Positions 9,346 through 24,300 of a stretch of 64,000 nt of DNA are shown one piece after another (position 1 is the first letter of the stretch; each line of letters starts with the position of its first letter). The notes below the pieces were generated by a model. It made no database searches. It had not been told where the DNA came from and worked only from the letters and a program-made list of their open reading frames with translations. The stretch is from NCBI RefSeq assembly GCF_905404315.1, contig NC_066309.1:6882001-6946000 (forward strand). The letters run 5' to 3'. A program made the translations under genes and the position numbers. Source of the DNA: Leptidea sinapis. Its lineage: Eukaryota; Arthropoda; Insecta; Lepidoptera; Pieridae.

Positions 9346-12300
9346 CTGCACAAGAAAAAGTTTTATTATTTAAAAGGATTTTGATGGTATAAAATTGGAC
9401 AGTAGACAATTACGACGGTGTCCGTTAAGATGCCCAGACTACTTAAAACATTAAAAAAATTGATCAATAGAATAGGAATTTTAGTAAAATTTGATATTTT
9501 CCCCTCTTATAAATTAGTCATTTTTACAGCATAATGACGCATGGCATTTTGTTATGGTGATATGCTGCTGATATTATTATAGTTTTAACGCTGCAAGAGA
9601 GAGCAGCAGCTTAAGGATAGACAGCTTATGGAAAAATTCAAAGAAATTATTATTATTAGTATATATATGAATACATTATATATATATTTATGAAAATGGG
9701 CAATTTTCCATAAAAAATGTTTTTTGCATAGAGAAGGTAGAAATTCCTGGTGATTAATACTAATAGGTTCCATGAAATACATTATAGTTTTCAGGGCGAA
9801 TGTATAGGTACACATTTAAAAAGCGTCCCAGTCTGTGTTCAATTAAAAATAAAATCATTAAGTACATTTAAAAATAATAAATGAACCTGCAGAAAGCCAA
9901 TTTTATTAACGATGAGATAGCCTGGGAATGACATATTATGATAGTCTCTAGCATTTACACAATATATTAAAATAAAAAAAAATAAAAAGCCTTTTATCCC
10001 CATACTAAATTAAATAATGAAATTAAACTAAATTATTTTTTTTTTTTTTTTATGGAATAGGAGGACAAACGAGCGTACGGGTCACCTGGTGTTAAGTGAT
10101 CACCGCCGCCCACACTCTCCTGCAACACCAGAGGAATCACAAGAGCGTTGCCGGCCTTTAAGGAAGGTGTACGCGCTTTTCTTGAAGGTACCCATGTCGT
10201 ATCGTCCCGGAAACACCGCACAAGGAAGCTCATTCCACAGCTTCGTGGTACGAGGAAGAAAGCTCCTTGAAAACCGCACTGTGGAGGACCGCCACACATC
10301 CAGATGGTGGGGATGATATCGTAACTTGTGGCGTGTCGTGCGAAGGTGAAATTCGGCGGCAGGAATCAGGTTGAACAGCTCTTCGGAACACTCCCCGTGA
10401 TAAATGCGGTAGAAGACACACAATGAAGCGACGTCTCTACGCAACGCCAAGTGATCCAGCCGTTCACAGAGTACTGGGTCCCCGACAATTCGAGCTGCTC
10501 TGCGTTGCACGCGGTCAAATGGATCGAGCTGATACTGGGGTGCGCCAGACCAGAGATGACAGCAATACTCCATGTGAGGCCGGACCTGCGCTTTGTAGAG
10601 CGCTAGAATGTGGGCCGGCTTGAAGTATTGCCGTGCTCTATTTATGACGCCCAGTTTCTTTGAAGCCAGTTTGGCTTTGCCCTCCAGATGGCCACGGAAT
10701 TGGCAATTGCTCGAGATTTCGAGACCCAGTATTCCGATACTAGGCGAGGCTTTAAGGGAAGTGTTCTCGAAGAGCGGTGATACGGCAAATGGGGTTTTTT
10801 TAGTGGTAAACGCGCAAACTTGAGTCTTCTGGGGGTTAAATTGGACAAGGTTCAACTTACCCCATTCCGCGACCTTCTCGAGAGAGGACTCGATAGAAGA
10901 CACAAGTTTCACCCGGCACTGGTCGACGTTTTCCCGAGAGAGACCTGCATGGCCCGTGTATACGGCATCACCAGTGCTGTCGTCTGCATAGCAATGCATG
11001 TTGGCGGTGTCCAACATATCATTGATATGCAGAAGAAACAGCGTGGGAGATAGCACACAGCCTTGGGGCACTCCAGCGTTCACGGGCTTGGGATTCGAGC
11101 AATAACCGTCGATAACGACCGGTATGCTGCGCCCAGTGAGGAAGCTGGAGGTCCACTTGCATAAGCTCTCGGGAAGCCCAAATGATGGAAGTTTTGCGAG
11201 GAGCGCCTTGTGCCATACACGATCAAAGGCCTTCGCTATATCCAGACCAACTGCCAGGCCTTCCCCCTTGCTTTCAATAGCCGCCGCCCATCTGTGTGTT
11301 AGGTATACCAGAAGATCGCCAGTCGACCGACCATGGCGAAAGCCGTACTGCCGGTCGTTGATCAACTGGTGACCCTCAAGGTATACCAAGAGCTGGCGGT
11401 TAATTATGCTCTCCATAATTTTGGAGAGTAGGGAGGTAATAGCAATAGGCCTGTAGTTTGCCGGATCCGAACTGTCTCCTTTTTTTGGGATCGGATGGAC
11501 AAGGGCTGACTACTTCCATGAATCAGGGACTACGCCTTTTGAATAAGAGTGCCGGAATAAACGCGTTAGCACCGGCGTCAACTCAGGGGCACACGTTCTA
11601 AGCACGATTGGAGAAATGCCATCCGGCCCGCTCGACTTCCTGACGTCCAACGAAAACAGAGCTCGCCTAACAGTTTTCTGTCGGAACTGTACTTCAGGCA
11701 TGGAGCTCTGACACCGCGGGATGGTCGGCGGTGTTTTTCCGTTGTCGTAAAGAGTCGAGTTGGAGGAAAAAAGAGTGCACAGGAGATCGGCTTTCTCTTT
11801 TGCCGTATGGGCCAGGGTGTCATTCCTCATGTGCAACGGCGGCATGGACGGCTAGTTGAAGTTACCAAGAGCAGCTTTCGACAACGACCAGAACTTGCGT
11901 GTTCCGGTCGGGTAACTGGAAAGCTGCTCGCCAATTTTGACGACGTGCTTCGATTCCGCATGGGCGATTTGCCGCTTAAAAAATCTGGAGGCACGGTTAT
12001 ATTTCCTCTTCAGAACTTTGCAGTTCGGATCCTTTGAGCCCAGTGCCGCAACCCAAGTTCGATACGCCTGTTTTTTGCAGTCAGATGCTGCTTTAACTGA
12101 CGCATCGAACCAGGCCTGTGATCTGCCACCGATCGGTACTACAGAGCTTGGTATAAAAATATCCATGCCCTGCAGTATCACATCGGCTACTGCAACGGCG
12201 CAGGCACTAGGATCATCTGAAAGGAAACAAACCCTGCCCCAAGGGTAGGATGCAAAAAGGAACGCATCCTATCCCAATCTGCTGACTTGTAGTGCCAAAC

Positions 12301-15300
12301 GCGGCGGGTCGCTGGTGTTCTGCGACGTTGGCGTTGGATAGGCACTACACTCCTGACCAGGCAATGGTCGGACGTTCCGAGAGGGGCGTCGACAGAGACC
12401 TGGTAACCATCGGGATGTGTAGTCAGCAGAAGATCTAATAAGGACGGCATGTGGCTATCCACATCCGGGAGCCGCGTCGGCGACTCAACCAATTGGGACA
12501 GACCATACGCCAATGCAAAATTATGCACAGATTGCCCTCCGTAGTCTGTGGTACGTGATCCAAGCCATTCGGCATTGTGCCCGTTGAAATCACCCAAGAC
12601 TACGATTTCAGCGGAGGGGATCTGAGCAAGCACGTCATCAAATGCCGCTTGAACGCAGCCCATGAGGTGATCCGTTTCTGCGTTACCATTATGGGACCTG
12701 TAGACACACGCATAGATGCGGACGCGGTCCTCTAAATCTACGCGGAGCCAGAGAGTAGACAGGCCCCTACCCTCAAAATTGCCGAGACGGCGACAGCAGA
12801 TATCCTCCTTAACGTACACACATACCCCGGCATGAGGCATGAAATTATGCTCAATTTTGTACCCGGGGTACGTTAAATATGACGTATCGCTAGGTCGAGA
12901 TATCTGCGTCTCCGTAAGGAAACACAAGGCCGGCTGCGCCGTCTCAAGGTGGTGGTGGACGGCGTTTAAGTTGGAGTGAATTCCCCGGATGTTACAAAAG
13001 TCCACATTAAGCGTGGAGCGGGGTGCCGTGGTGTTGCTGCCCTGTTTGTCCTGTGACATACGCGGTACTGTGCCCTCCCCAGAATACGAGGGGCAGCCCG
13101 AGCGCGAATGCTCGGGGAGGGATTCTCCGGCTCTTTAAAAAATTAATACAGGTAATTATATGTTAAAAAAAGTATATAATTAGGTACGAGAATTCTCGAA
13201 TTATCATCAATATAAACTTACGAACTGTGAATGTTTTAAAATATTAAGGGCAGTTTGTCTACTGCTGTATAACTGTAACATAATTTAAAAAAAAAAGTTT
13301 TTCAAAAAAGTTATTCAGATCTTAATTAAAAAAAAAATATTAAATCTTATTTATAGTTAATTTCATCGCAAGAATAAGCTTAGTGTAATCCTTATGAATG
13401 TCAATATAATACTTACTGGTATCGACAGTCAAGAAGAACAGAATAAGGCAAGATTCCCGAGTCCGGATCATGTTCAATAGACGATTTTTTTATTATTTCT
13501 ATCCATTTTATCAAATAATTCGCTTGTTCGTGCTGCAGAAAATCAATAACATAACTCCTAGCGTGCGGCGTCAATGTTGACTCTAAAGAAGTTTGTGTTG
13601 AGTCCCACCCAGGGGAGTATAGTTCAATAAAGTTAGTACCATCCGGACAAATTTCTCGAGACTTGGAGGTGTCGTACGCTTCGTAAATAAATAATCGATT
13701 TTGTGTTGTACAGAATGGAGATGTCGATGTAATTTCAAAACCAGGAATTTTCATATACAGATATCGACCCTGCACAGGTGTCACTTCATCTCCTCCGGGT
13801 TCTATTAGCCATGGCCTATGAACGCAGGCAACTTCAGCTTTGACACTTTCAGAAATTATATTTCGATCACCAACAATTTCGGGTATAACTAAGTCTCTTT
13901 TGTCGTATAGCCTTATTTCTCCACTACTGCCTCTCAAGCGCCTTTCTCCCCAACCTGTCGAGCAAACTGTCTCATCTCCGGGACCAGTCGGTATAAATTT
14001 ATATTCACCCTCAAATGCAAAATCATCATAATCTTCTGTTATATTCATCATAGTAACAGTGAAATTAACTTCAACCACAGGTCCTGTTAATGTGTGTATG
14101 TTTAATGGATCAGAACGGTTAGAACATAAGCAATCTCTTTTTATGGGAACTCCTTCCCAGGGGTACTCCGTGATAATTATCTGAGCCAATCCCTCGCCTC
14201 CTATACTTCTCTTAATAGGTCTATCGCAAACCCAACGGCTACTTCGCGAATCTTTATGATTACTACAATATTTATTCCCAAAGTACGTGTTTGTAAAAGT
14301 TAGCTGAACTCGTTCACCCAATTTTGCCTCAAATCTGTAAACAAATGTATTTTAAATAATGAATGAAGATAATTGCTAACAATTACGTTAATAAACAAAT
14401 TACAAACCTTAATATACATGTAAGATTTTGTGCGCCACCTCGGCCATAGTAAAATATAGCTTTTGGTGCTTGAAATCGCCCGGAATATGTCTGTGCTGAT
14501 TTGAAAATTCGATCGCAGGCTGACTTGGAGTCAGTTAACGGTTGGCCTTGTTCACTAACATCTACGAACTCGTATCGCAGCACAAATGAAACGGGATACA
14601 GCGCTGAACCTTGGCGAAGTTCCTGTTGATAAAACCTGTTTTTAATACAAAATAATATTATGAAAATAAAACACATAATGCTCTTTATTCCTTTGTGCAA
14701 TTTCAATAATGCTCAATTGAAGTATCAAATATAGTGTATCAATAATGACAACAAGTACGTAAGTAACAAATAAATAGAACTAGTTAAAAAAAACTATAAA
14801 ACACGCTTTTTATAGAAAATCGAACCTAAAAATAGAAAATTTATTTTGGAAATTAAAATTAACATCAATTCCCGCCTTATAGACAGATTAGAAAAATGAA
14901 ATAATTTTATCAAGTTAATGTACTGTCATCGGTCCTCGATAAATCTACGAAGCTTGCATGGAATGTGTCGATTACAAACAAACATACATACATGTAAGCT
15001 AATAAAAAGCACGTTAAAATTGGAAATAAACGACATGTCAGAGTACAAGCGACCAAATATTTTGTTCATTCATATGATTATTTACAATTGTAACTACGGA
15101 TAAAATTCAAATATATAAAGAGATGTTTATGTATGTTTGTATGTTCCCTAATTCCATAATTCCTAAACTATTCGACCGATCTCAATGAAATCTTTTGTAG
15201 TAGATTCGTCGAAGCTCAACGAAGGTTCACATTTATAATTTACATGGCAAAACAACGTTTGCCAGGTCAGCTAGTTAGCTATAATTAATAAAGTATCTCG

Positions 15301-18300
15301 CTAAACTGTGTTTATCGCTGGCTTTATGGTTAGTTATAACACGTTCTATCCTGATGCAAAACTTCAAATATTTAGTTATGAAACTAAGTGCAGTACTTCA
15401 AGTTTAATATAGAATAATAAAGTAGTTTCCGAGTTGTAACTTCAGCAAGATGTATAAAGTATCCCTCATCTAATATTAAAATGGTTTGTCCACCTATGTT
15501 TGTTTTGTAACTGCTTAATTATTACTTTAGATGGTAGTTTAAATCATTCGTTATACGTCGCCTCATTGTGTCTTTTAGTGCATTTATCACGGGGAGTGCT
15601 TCGAAGAGCTATTTATCCTGATTCCTGCCACCCAATTCTATCTTCGCACCACACGCCACAAACTTAATTACCACGTGGATGTGTGGCGTTCCTACACAGT
15701 GCGGTTTTCAAGCAAGTTTCTGCCACGTACTGCTAAACTTTGGAATTAACTTTCTTGCGTGATGTTCTCAGGAATTGTGTGGTTCACCTTGTATTGAAAA
15801 AGAGAATGGGCGGCGTGATCACATCCCATCAGGTGAAACCAACGCTCGTTTTTTTTTCATAAAAAAAGTAAATTGTGTATTCATTTTAGAACTGGTATTT
15901 AAAAACCTTTTGGGGCCGCATTTTATATAATAAATTAAAACCCAATTATATCTTCTAGATTTTGCAAAGCATATACAAATGGTTGGATCTTCATAATTAT
16001 TATTTTAGAATTTAGTAATAAAAATCACCTTTTAGTTGACGATGATAAGTTAAGCTAGTATTGACATTGTAATTTAGCATTTGATAGAAATTTCTCATAG
16101 TTTAAAACATCTTATGTCTCAAGGTGACGAGCCCAATTGTGGTGCCGTTCAGAATTTTGGGTTTTTTCAAGAATCCTGAGCGGCATTGCATTGTTATGGG
16201 CAGGGCGTATCAATTACCATCAGCTGAACGTCCTGCTCGTGTCGTCCCTTATTACCATAAAATAAAAAACATATTGAAATTGAAGAGTATTTTGTTGATG
16301 TCATCTGTATCTAAAACTATGATATGTACGCTTAATTTCCCCGAGCTCTCAGCATCGAGTACAACACCCAATACCATCACTTAAGTATTCTGTCACAGAG
16401 AAAAGTGCACACGTGCCTTTTGCATTATTCACTATGAAGAATGCAACGTGACTTATCTCGCTTCAAAGTTCAACATATCATGCTCTAATGCATACATTTG
16501 AAGGAATCATTCAGGGAATTACCACAGAATTTGTCTTCGCGAGCGATCAGGACTTTGTCACGTCTCTGTTGTTAAAAAAAAGATTCATTAAGAACGCTCA
16601 TCGTTCGTAGTTTATCCTGGAGTAATTCAAAACTGGAGCAAAATATAAAGAGTGTTTTTAATTTTCTTAAGCCTTTGACGAATAAATAAGAGTTCACATT
16701 TGGAGATCGTCACAAGGTTGATTACTTTACTTCATATTATTCTTCATATACGTATTAATTCACTTGCCCATTACAATTAATTTAGGTTTCACGCACAAAA
16801 TGAATGCAATTTTACTTAGATGTATTTTATTGTATATTTAAAAAATAGTAAGGGATTTAAGGTGTTTTTAAATAATATTATTATATCTATAGAACGACTG
16901 CAGTAGATTTAATATTACTATTTAGATATTTTTATAAAACTAACCGTGATCTAGAAATAGTGCACTCTTTATTCTTCCGATAATCAATATTAATTATCAA
17001 AATTTTATTAATATCAATTATTATTTGATTTTAGTAAGATAAGTGCATTTGTTACTAAGCCACAATTGTCAAAACAAAGTTAAAAAAAACAGGTTGTATT
17101 CCAGGAGTGCCGGCAGAAGTAAACACTTGAACATTAACATTGCTTTATTTATCAGTATAAAATTAGTACCATTTATGTGGTTAAATACAATAGGTATTCA
17201 TTTATTGCGCTATTGTAGGTACAAATGACAATTTATATTAGATAAAAAAATTAACACTTAGAACTATTACAATCATTTTACATTAAAAGGTTTACCTCTC
17301 AGAAAAACCAACTTTCATTCATTATTTTAACAACTGTCTTACGTATTTTCGATCAGGCCACGTGTCCTGACGCGAATTTAACATTTATACCTATCCCAAG
17401 AAAAGTATTCAGCGCCGCTAAAGAAGTTATTACTTCAATAATTAAACTGTTACAAATATTTCACGGCTGAGATTCGATCCCTCGACCTCGCGGTGCTTCG
17501 GCTTCGTATTCACATTGATTCAACCACTTGTCCAACGACCAGCCAAACAATAATTACTCATAAATCTTTCATCCATAATTTCACCGAATGTTTTACGAAT
17601 TACGATCAGGCCACGTGACACCTGATGCGAGTTTCATATTTTATATCCTGCCCAAAGTGACGAAAAGTGCTCAACGCCGCTAAAGAAATTTCACATCATT
17701 GACATTACTATCACAGATACCTACTTAGTATTACACCTATACTTTTACTTCATAAGAACTAATTTTCACTTCATTGCATCACAAATAGCTACGGAACATT
17801 ATTCCGTATTCTTGTCATGTAGATTATTCGCTATAAAACATATACCGAGAATGTAAGCAACGTAGGGAGTAAATCGACGTACTGATAATAATGGCCATCA
17901 CGTAACTGACAGGCGGAATACGAGGGAGCGATTTGTCGCTTGTCGATATTTTTGATCTATGAGGAACGGCGTGTGTCGCATTTGATATAAAACTACTTTG
18001 TAACCACAGATATTTAGACAAATTTTATGACATACATCCTGCATATGAGTTTGAATAAAATAATAGTTAGTAAAATAATTAATATATTATAAAATAAAAC
18101 AATATAATATTGTAAAAGTATATAATAATAAAAACCGTGTGGTGTCGTGGGACACGGTATAGGAACGAAGAAAATATTAATTTTAGTGATTTACTAAAAA
18201 AATTGGCAGTTTCCACTGAATTCCACTGTCTAAAATAAAATAAAAAGTATGTGTATACTTATGTATGCACGCAAGAATTTGTACTTCTTTGGCGTAACAA

Positions 18301-21300
18301 AACAAATCCGTAAAATTATCTATTCGTCGCTATTCTACGTTTGTAGATAGAACAATATTGTAAAAATTGTGAAATAAAAGTTACAATAGAAATCCTGAAT
18401 CTCCTGGTATGAATTATGCGAAAGATTATTTAAATAATTGCATTGGAATCGATCGACCAATAAATGTGGAAATTTTCAAATTTATCAGCCGTTTTGAAGA
18501 GTTTGAAAATTACGTTTAGAGATTCCTTTCCATAAATATATAAATAATAGTTAAAAGAATTTAAATTGAAAATAGTGTCTATTTTTTAGTTGAATTTTAT
18601 ATAAAGCGTGCTTTTTAGTTTCTTTTTACTATTATTTATTTTTCATTTTTTAGTTAAATTTTCTTTAAAAGCGTATTTTTAAAACTATTAAGTACTTTAA
18701 CATCAATTCCTGCCTTATCGACTATAGATGAAAATTATATAAATTAACAAAAATCATATTTTGCAAATTGAAAAATTGAATAATTTTATCAAATTAGTGT
18801 AATGTCATCGGTCCTCGATAAATCTACAAAGTTTGAACGAAATCTAGCCGTTTAAAGTGGGTCCAAATCGCGCCCAAAGAAGTCGGTTACAAACATACAA
18901 ACATACAGGTGAAGCTAATATAAGAAGCGTATAAAAAAACATTAATACCAAGCTGATAAAAATGGGACAGACTATTCCAATGATTTGCCTTTAACAAGTG
19001 TGCTAAGTTTGAAATAAATTCGACAAGTGGGTGAAATACTCGATCAAATAATCTGTTACATACATATAAAGCTAATAAAAAGCATGAAAAAAAGGAACGA
19101 AAGTCTGACCCAAAGATTTTTTCCCTTCATAATATTTTACAACTAATAACAATTATTAATATTAAAACTAGAGAACAATAGAGCATAGCATAGAAAGCTG
19201 TCACTAGTACAAATTGCCACACTATTTTTTATTATAACAAGACTCATCTATCTAAAACATTTCAAATAATTACCGCTAAAATGGATTGCACTGCAAGCTT
19301 AAATAAATAGCGTCATAAGTTTCCCAGGACTCGACTGGCCGGAAAACTAATGACTTTCCCGCCTTGTGTTTGTGCGTTACATTTTTCAGTAAAATTGCAA
19401 GCGCGTCATACGACGATGCTATGCATAGCTGAGCAGAATGGTAGCACAATGTTGCCTGCTATATCTAATGAATAGATCGCAACAAAAGATGTTTTCTTTA
19501 GACAGCTACGTTATGAAACGGGCTTTCTCGTTTGCTGTTTATTGTGTATGCTTTTATTCGGATATTTTGTAAGTTTTATAGGCCCATTGTGTTTGTGTAA
19601 CAAAAATCTTGTGTTTTGTTCTGAACAAGTTCTTACAACTTGGATACTTAATATTATATTCTCCTTTCACTAAGTATTTCTACTTGGAAATATAGCTATA
19701 TGTTGGAACCCAAAACTGCAAATTTTAATAATTTTTTTATTTTTCATTCATCTTAGATTAAGGATTGGTCTCAGCTGCGCAGTGTTATTTTACATTGAAA
19801 TATATAAAATACAAAATACTTACTGATGATATGTGATTCCAGTGTCTACTTTATTTCTTGTAGTATAATTTTTACAAACTTTGAATTATTAACAATGTTT
19901 AACAGAACATCTGGCACGTCAATGTCACACATTGTTTGAGACTGGCTCGAGTACGTCCACTTGGGCGTAGAATGAGTTCCCGCACTATACTACACCTGCG
20001 GTATCACAGCGGAGACCAATCCTTAATCTAAGCATTATTTTTCTGTCATAATACTTTGTGATTTTGATATAACAGTACACTTCTTCTTAAAAGACAAACT
20101 CTATTAAAAAGTAAACAGAATGTCCCAAAATTCAACATCAAGCCGAAACAGGATGATAGGCTAGTTGAAAAAAAAATTAGGAATGAAATCCATCCCATGT
20201 TCCTCAGAAATTATGGGCACTATATAAAATAAGCAGATTTGCTCCATTTTTTAATTTTTTTTAAATATTTTGGTAATTTTTTTATATTTTTGTCTATTTT
20301 AAACGTGTCACCATAATCTTAAATAACCTAACTTATATCGGGTATTTTGTTATATCAAGGTTTCGTGACTGTAGTTTATTTCATTTCATTTCATCATTTA
20401 TTTGTAGTCATGGGTATACATAAGATGTTACAAATCACAATAAAAGTTCTCCATTCCTTGCCCGCATGCTGTGCCGTACAAATAATAATTAATAACAAAT
20501 AAATAGTAAATAATAAAAATTTATCTGTGAGAGCAATTAGAAAAATAAAACACAAAAATAACATGTTTACATTGTTTAAATTGTGAACAAACAAAATTTG
20601 GTCCCTTCACCATTGTTACGTATCTCTTTCGGGGGTAACACGTCTCAACAGCCGACCAATCACAGCGCGTCATTTCATGGGACGAGGTTATAAAAAGAGC
20701 GGTTTCCGGCTCATTTGATTCAGTCTCGTCAACACGTGTTCGCCTCGTGTAGAGGCGAAACACGTGTCGAATTGTTTAAAGACAAATATTGGCGGAATTA
20801 AGTAATTAATATAAATAAACACAATGTCAGTAAATTGATATCAAAATAATTGAAATTGGTAAAAACATTAGTACGCAATAAAATAAAATGATATTTTAAA
20901 ATGCCAATTGAATGAAGCATCTGAAAAGAAGTATTTTATAGAATAGTACAATTTTGTCAGTAGGAGATTAAAAAGTTTCTTTTTAATTACGTTAATTTAT
21001 GTGGTTTGTATATTGGTTGGTAGCTTGTTAAATATTCTCGGCACCATTTCAAGAACACTATTGGACAACGGCTGCTATTTCTGCCGTGAAGCAGTAATGT
21101 GTAAGCATTACTGTGTTTCGGTCTGAAGGGCGCCGTATTTAGTGAAATTACTGGGCAAATGAGACTTAACATCTTATGTTTCAAGGTAACGAGCGCAGTT
21201 GTATGTTGTAATCCTGTGCGGCACTGCGTTGAAATGGACAGGGCGTATCAATTACTATAAGCTGAACGTCCTGCTCGCCTTATCCCTTACTTTCGTAAAC

Positions 21301-24300
21301 ATAATCTATTCTTGCTTTTCAAATTTGTTCTCATTACTTCAAACTCTACTGCATGATATTCTCCTGTTTTAATTAAATTCTAGTTGGCATATGTTTAGCG
21401 GGGATACATTAATTGTGGCAAGGCACAGATCTGGATGACAGAACATGATTGATGCAGCAGCTCGCTTCTGTCACCGCAAATACATCTCGCGTGTTTGCTT
21501 TCCCAACTGTTTCTCGAGTTGCACCAATCTAGAGACATCGTAACATAGTATCGTAAATCAATTACACTAAGTCTCAAGATACTGAATTTAGCGTTCCATT
21601 TGCAATGATTGCAGTATCGTGTACTGTGAGATTATTCAATTTAAATTTTGTGATATACAGTCGCGAGCAAAAGATTGGAATCACTTACTTGAAATTGGTT
21701 CCGCACGATCTTGCTTATCTACTAAATAAATTTTTAACCATTATAATAATTTAAAAGGTTCAACTCTTAGCTTTAAATTGATACCAAATTCATTAAAATC
21801 AAGCCAGTATTTAAGAAGATGTCCCGGATTAAGTGAAGGACTAAAGATGTGAGTGATTCCAAACTTTTGCTCGCGACTGTATATTATAGATTTAAGTAGT
21901 TTTAAATTTTCATAGTTATTTATTACATTTAACTATTAAATTCAAAAGGTCAAGGCAATTACACTCCGTAGTCTATCCTACCTAATAAGTTGTAGTTAAA
22001 AAAAAAGCTAAAAAACACGCTTTTTATAAAAATCCGAACTAAAAAATAGAGAGAATATTTAAAATTACCATCAATTCCAGCCTTATAGACGAAAGATGAA
22101 AATTATACGAAATTTTATCAACTTAATGTATTTTCATCGGTCCTTGATAAATCTATGAAGTCTGAACGAAATCTGTCTGTTTAAAGCGGTTCAAAATCGC
22201 GCCCAAATGAGTCGGTTACAAACAAACATACAGGTTAAGCTAATACAAAACGGTGTAAAAACATACACATCAGCTTATGTTACAATGAATATGATGGGCG
22301 GAAATAGGAGTATTTACAGACAGACACACTAACTGGTTTGCCTGCAAAACGTTTTAGAAATACAACCCTAATTGTTTTTTTGAAATTATTGACAGTTTTT
22401 TAATTATGATTCAGCATTGAAAAATACATACAGCTTCAAATTTTCATCCCTCCACGATGAACCCCTGTTATTTAAACACCAGTGTTATATTATTCAGTTC
22501 CATCCACAGATCCGCAATAGGGTTGCAAGATGGCAAACGAATCCAATAATTTTATTTACAATATTTATTTGGTAGGTCTGAGAATCGTCATCTATTTTAT
22601 ATGTACCTCAAAAATTTTAAATATTGCAATTTAATTATTACTTTAGGTAGGTTTCAAAAAATATAATAGCATTCGATATTCAAATAGTTCCGATTAGTTA
22701 GAAGTGCAAAACTTTAAGTGTGCCCGATACGATGTGCCATATACGGCAATACAACGTTTGCTGGATCAGCATGTGTAAATATAAAAATTACCAACAGATT
22801 AATTATTAAAATATATATTCTTTTTTATTTATTTACAATCACTTACAATAATACACACAAATATAAAAAGAAGAACTAAAAACTACGAACTAAATGTAGT
22901 AATTACTTACAAATAAACACAGCATGCACAGAAATAATAAATTTTAGCTATTATATAGAATAAGTTAAGAATTAAACAGTTTTTTTAAATTAATAAATGA
23001 GTAGGTTACATAGTTACACACAGTTATAATAATTTTCATATTATAACATTATTAAAGATTGCCAATGTTGGTGCAGATGGTCTAGCGGAATTTGGCTAAG
23101 GAATCAGTAAATATGTCAATATTAGCTACACTATAAGAATATAAAATTTCACATAATCGTGGGACTGGGGAATTGGTACCTAGGATCATTTGACGAAGTG
23201 GAGGACAAAGTGGAGTGGCTTACGTGGAATTCTTACTGGTACTCTTAGACTAAATTAATTTAGCAATTCGGGGCAGTCGATTAAGCATTTCCCTACGTTC
23301 ATCGAATGTGGTCATTTTAAAGAAGGCCATCCATTATTTATAAGAAGAAATTTTCTTGGCTTTACCGGCACTAAAAGCCACATGCCACAGAAATCGTTTG
23401 TGAATACGTTCCAGTCTTAGGATATGCGAAGCATAGTGAGGACGCCAGACAACTGATCCATACTCGAAGATACTTCTAACCAGACTGAAATAAAGGAGCT
23501 TTTTTATTTTTAAACTTTTAAAAATTTTGTGTTACGTATAACAAACCCGAGCATTTAAGAAGCACGTTTTACTATGTTTCTAAATTGGGAAGAAAAGTCA
23601 TTAAAAATATCATTGTTAGTGTCTATGTTACGTTCTTATTTGATACAAAGCGAGATCAAAGTACGTCTTACAACTTAATTGAAAACAAATAGTAGAAGTT
23701 GTTAGACTCCCGTTCAATTAACATAGGTACACGTTGTAACAAACTACTCCCTTACATCTGTGTTGACTGTTTCACTGATGAAGGCTTGCACCTGCTTCTT
23801 AGAAAAGTGGTTGAACTAATCAAGAGCTGACTTCGTTTACAAACCCAGCAACATAGAATGTTGATTTAAGTTTTCCGTGGCTTAAAAACGTGTTGATATC
23901 AGAGATGTAACCTCTTGTTTTACCTTATCCTCGAAATTGAAATTGTAAATTTAATGTCAGTACAATTTTTTATTTATTTAAACTCCAAATCATTTTTAAA
24001 ACGCTTAAGGTATATAAATTCTGAAGAAGTAGGAGTAAATGATTATATCCTCCAATACTGCCGGCTAGATTATGGGTGCCACAACGGCGCCTATTTCTGC
24101 CGTGAAGCAGTAATAAGAAACAAACATTAATGTGTTTCGGTCTGAAGGGCGCTGGAGCAAGTGAAATTACTGGGCAAATGAGACTTAAAATCTTATGTCT
24201 CAAGGTGACGAGCGCAATTGTAGTGCTGCGCAGAATTTTTGGGCTTTTCAAGAATCTGGAGCGGCACTGTATTCTAATGGGCAGGGCGTATTAATTACCA

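Noticed and set aside
10423..12248. Several plus-strand open frames of 60-100 codons
   Set aside because: They are antisense shadows of the GC-rich LINE family 1 ORF2 on the minus strand.
13840..14031. Plus-strand 63-codon frame
   Set aside because: It is the reverse of exon 10, which is strongly supported on the minus strand.
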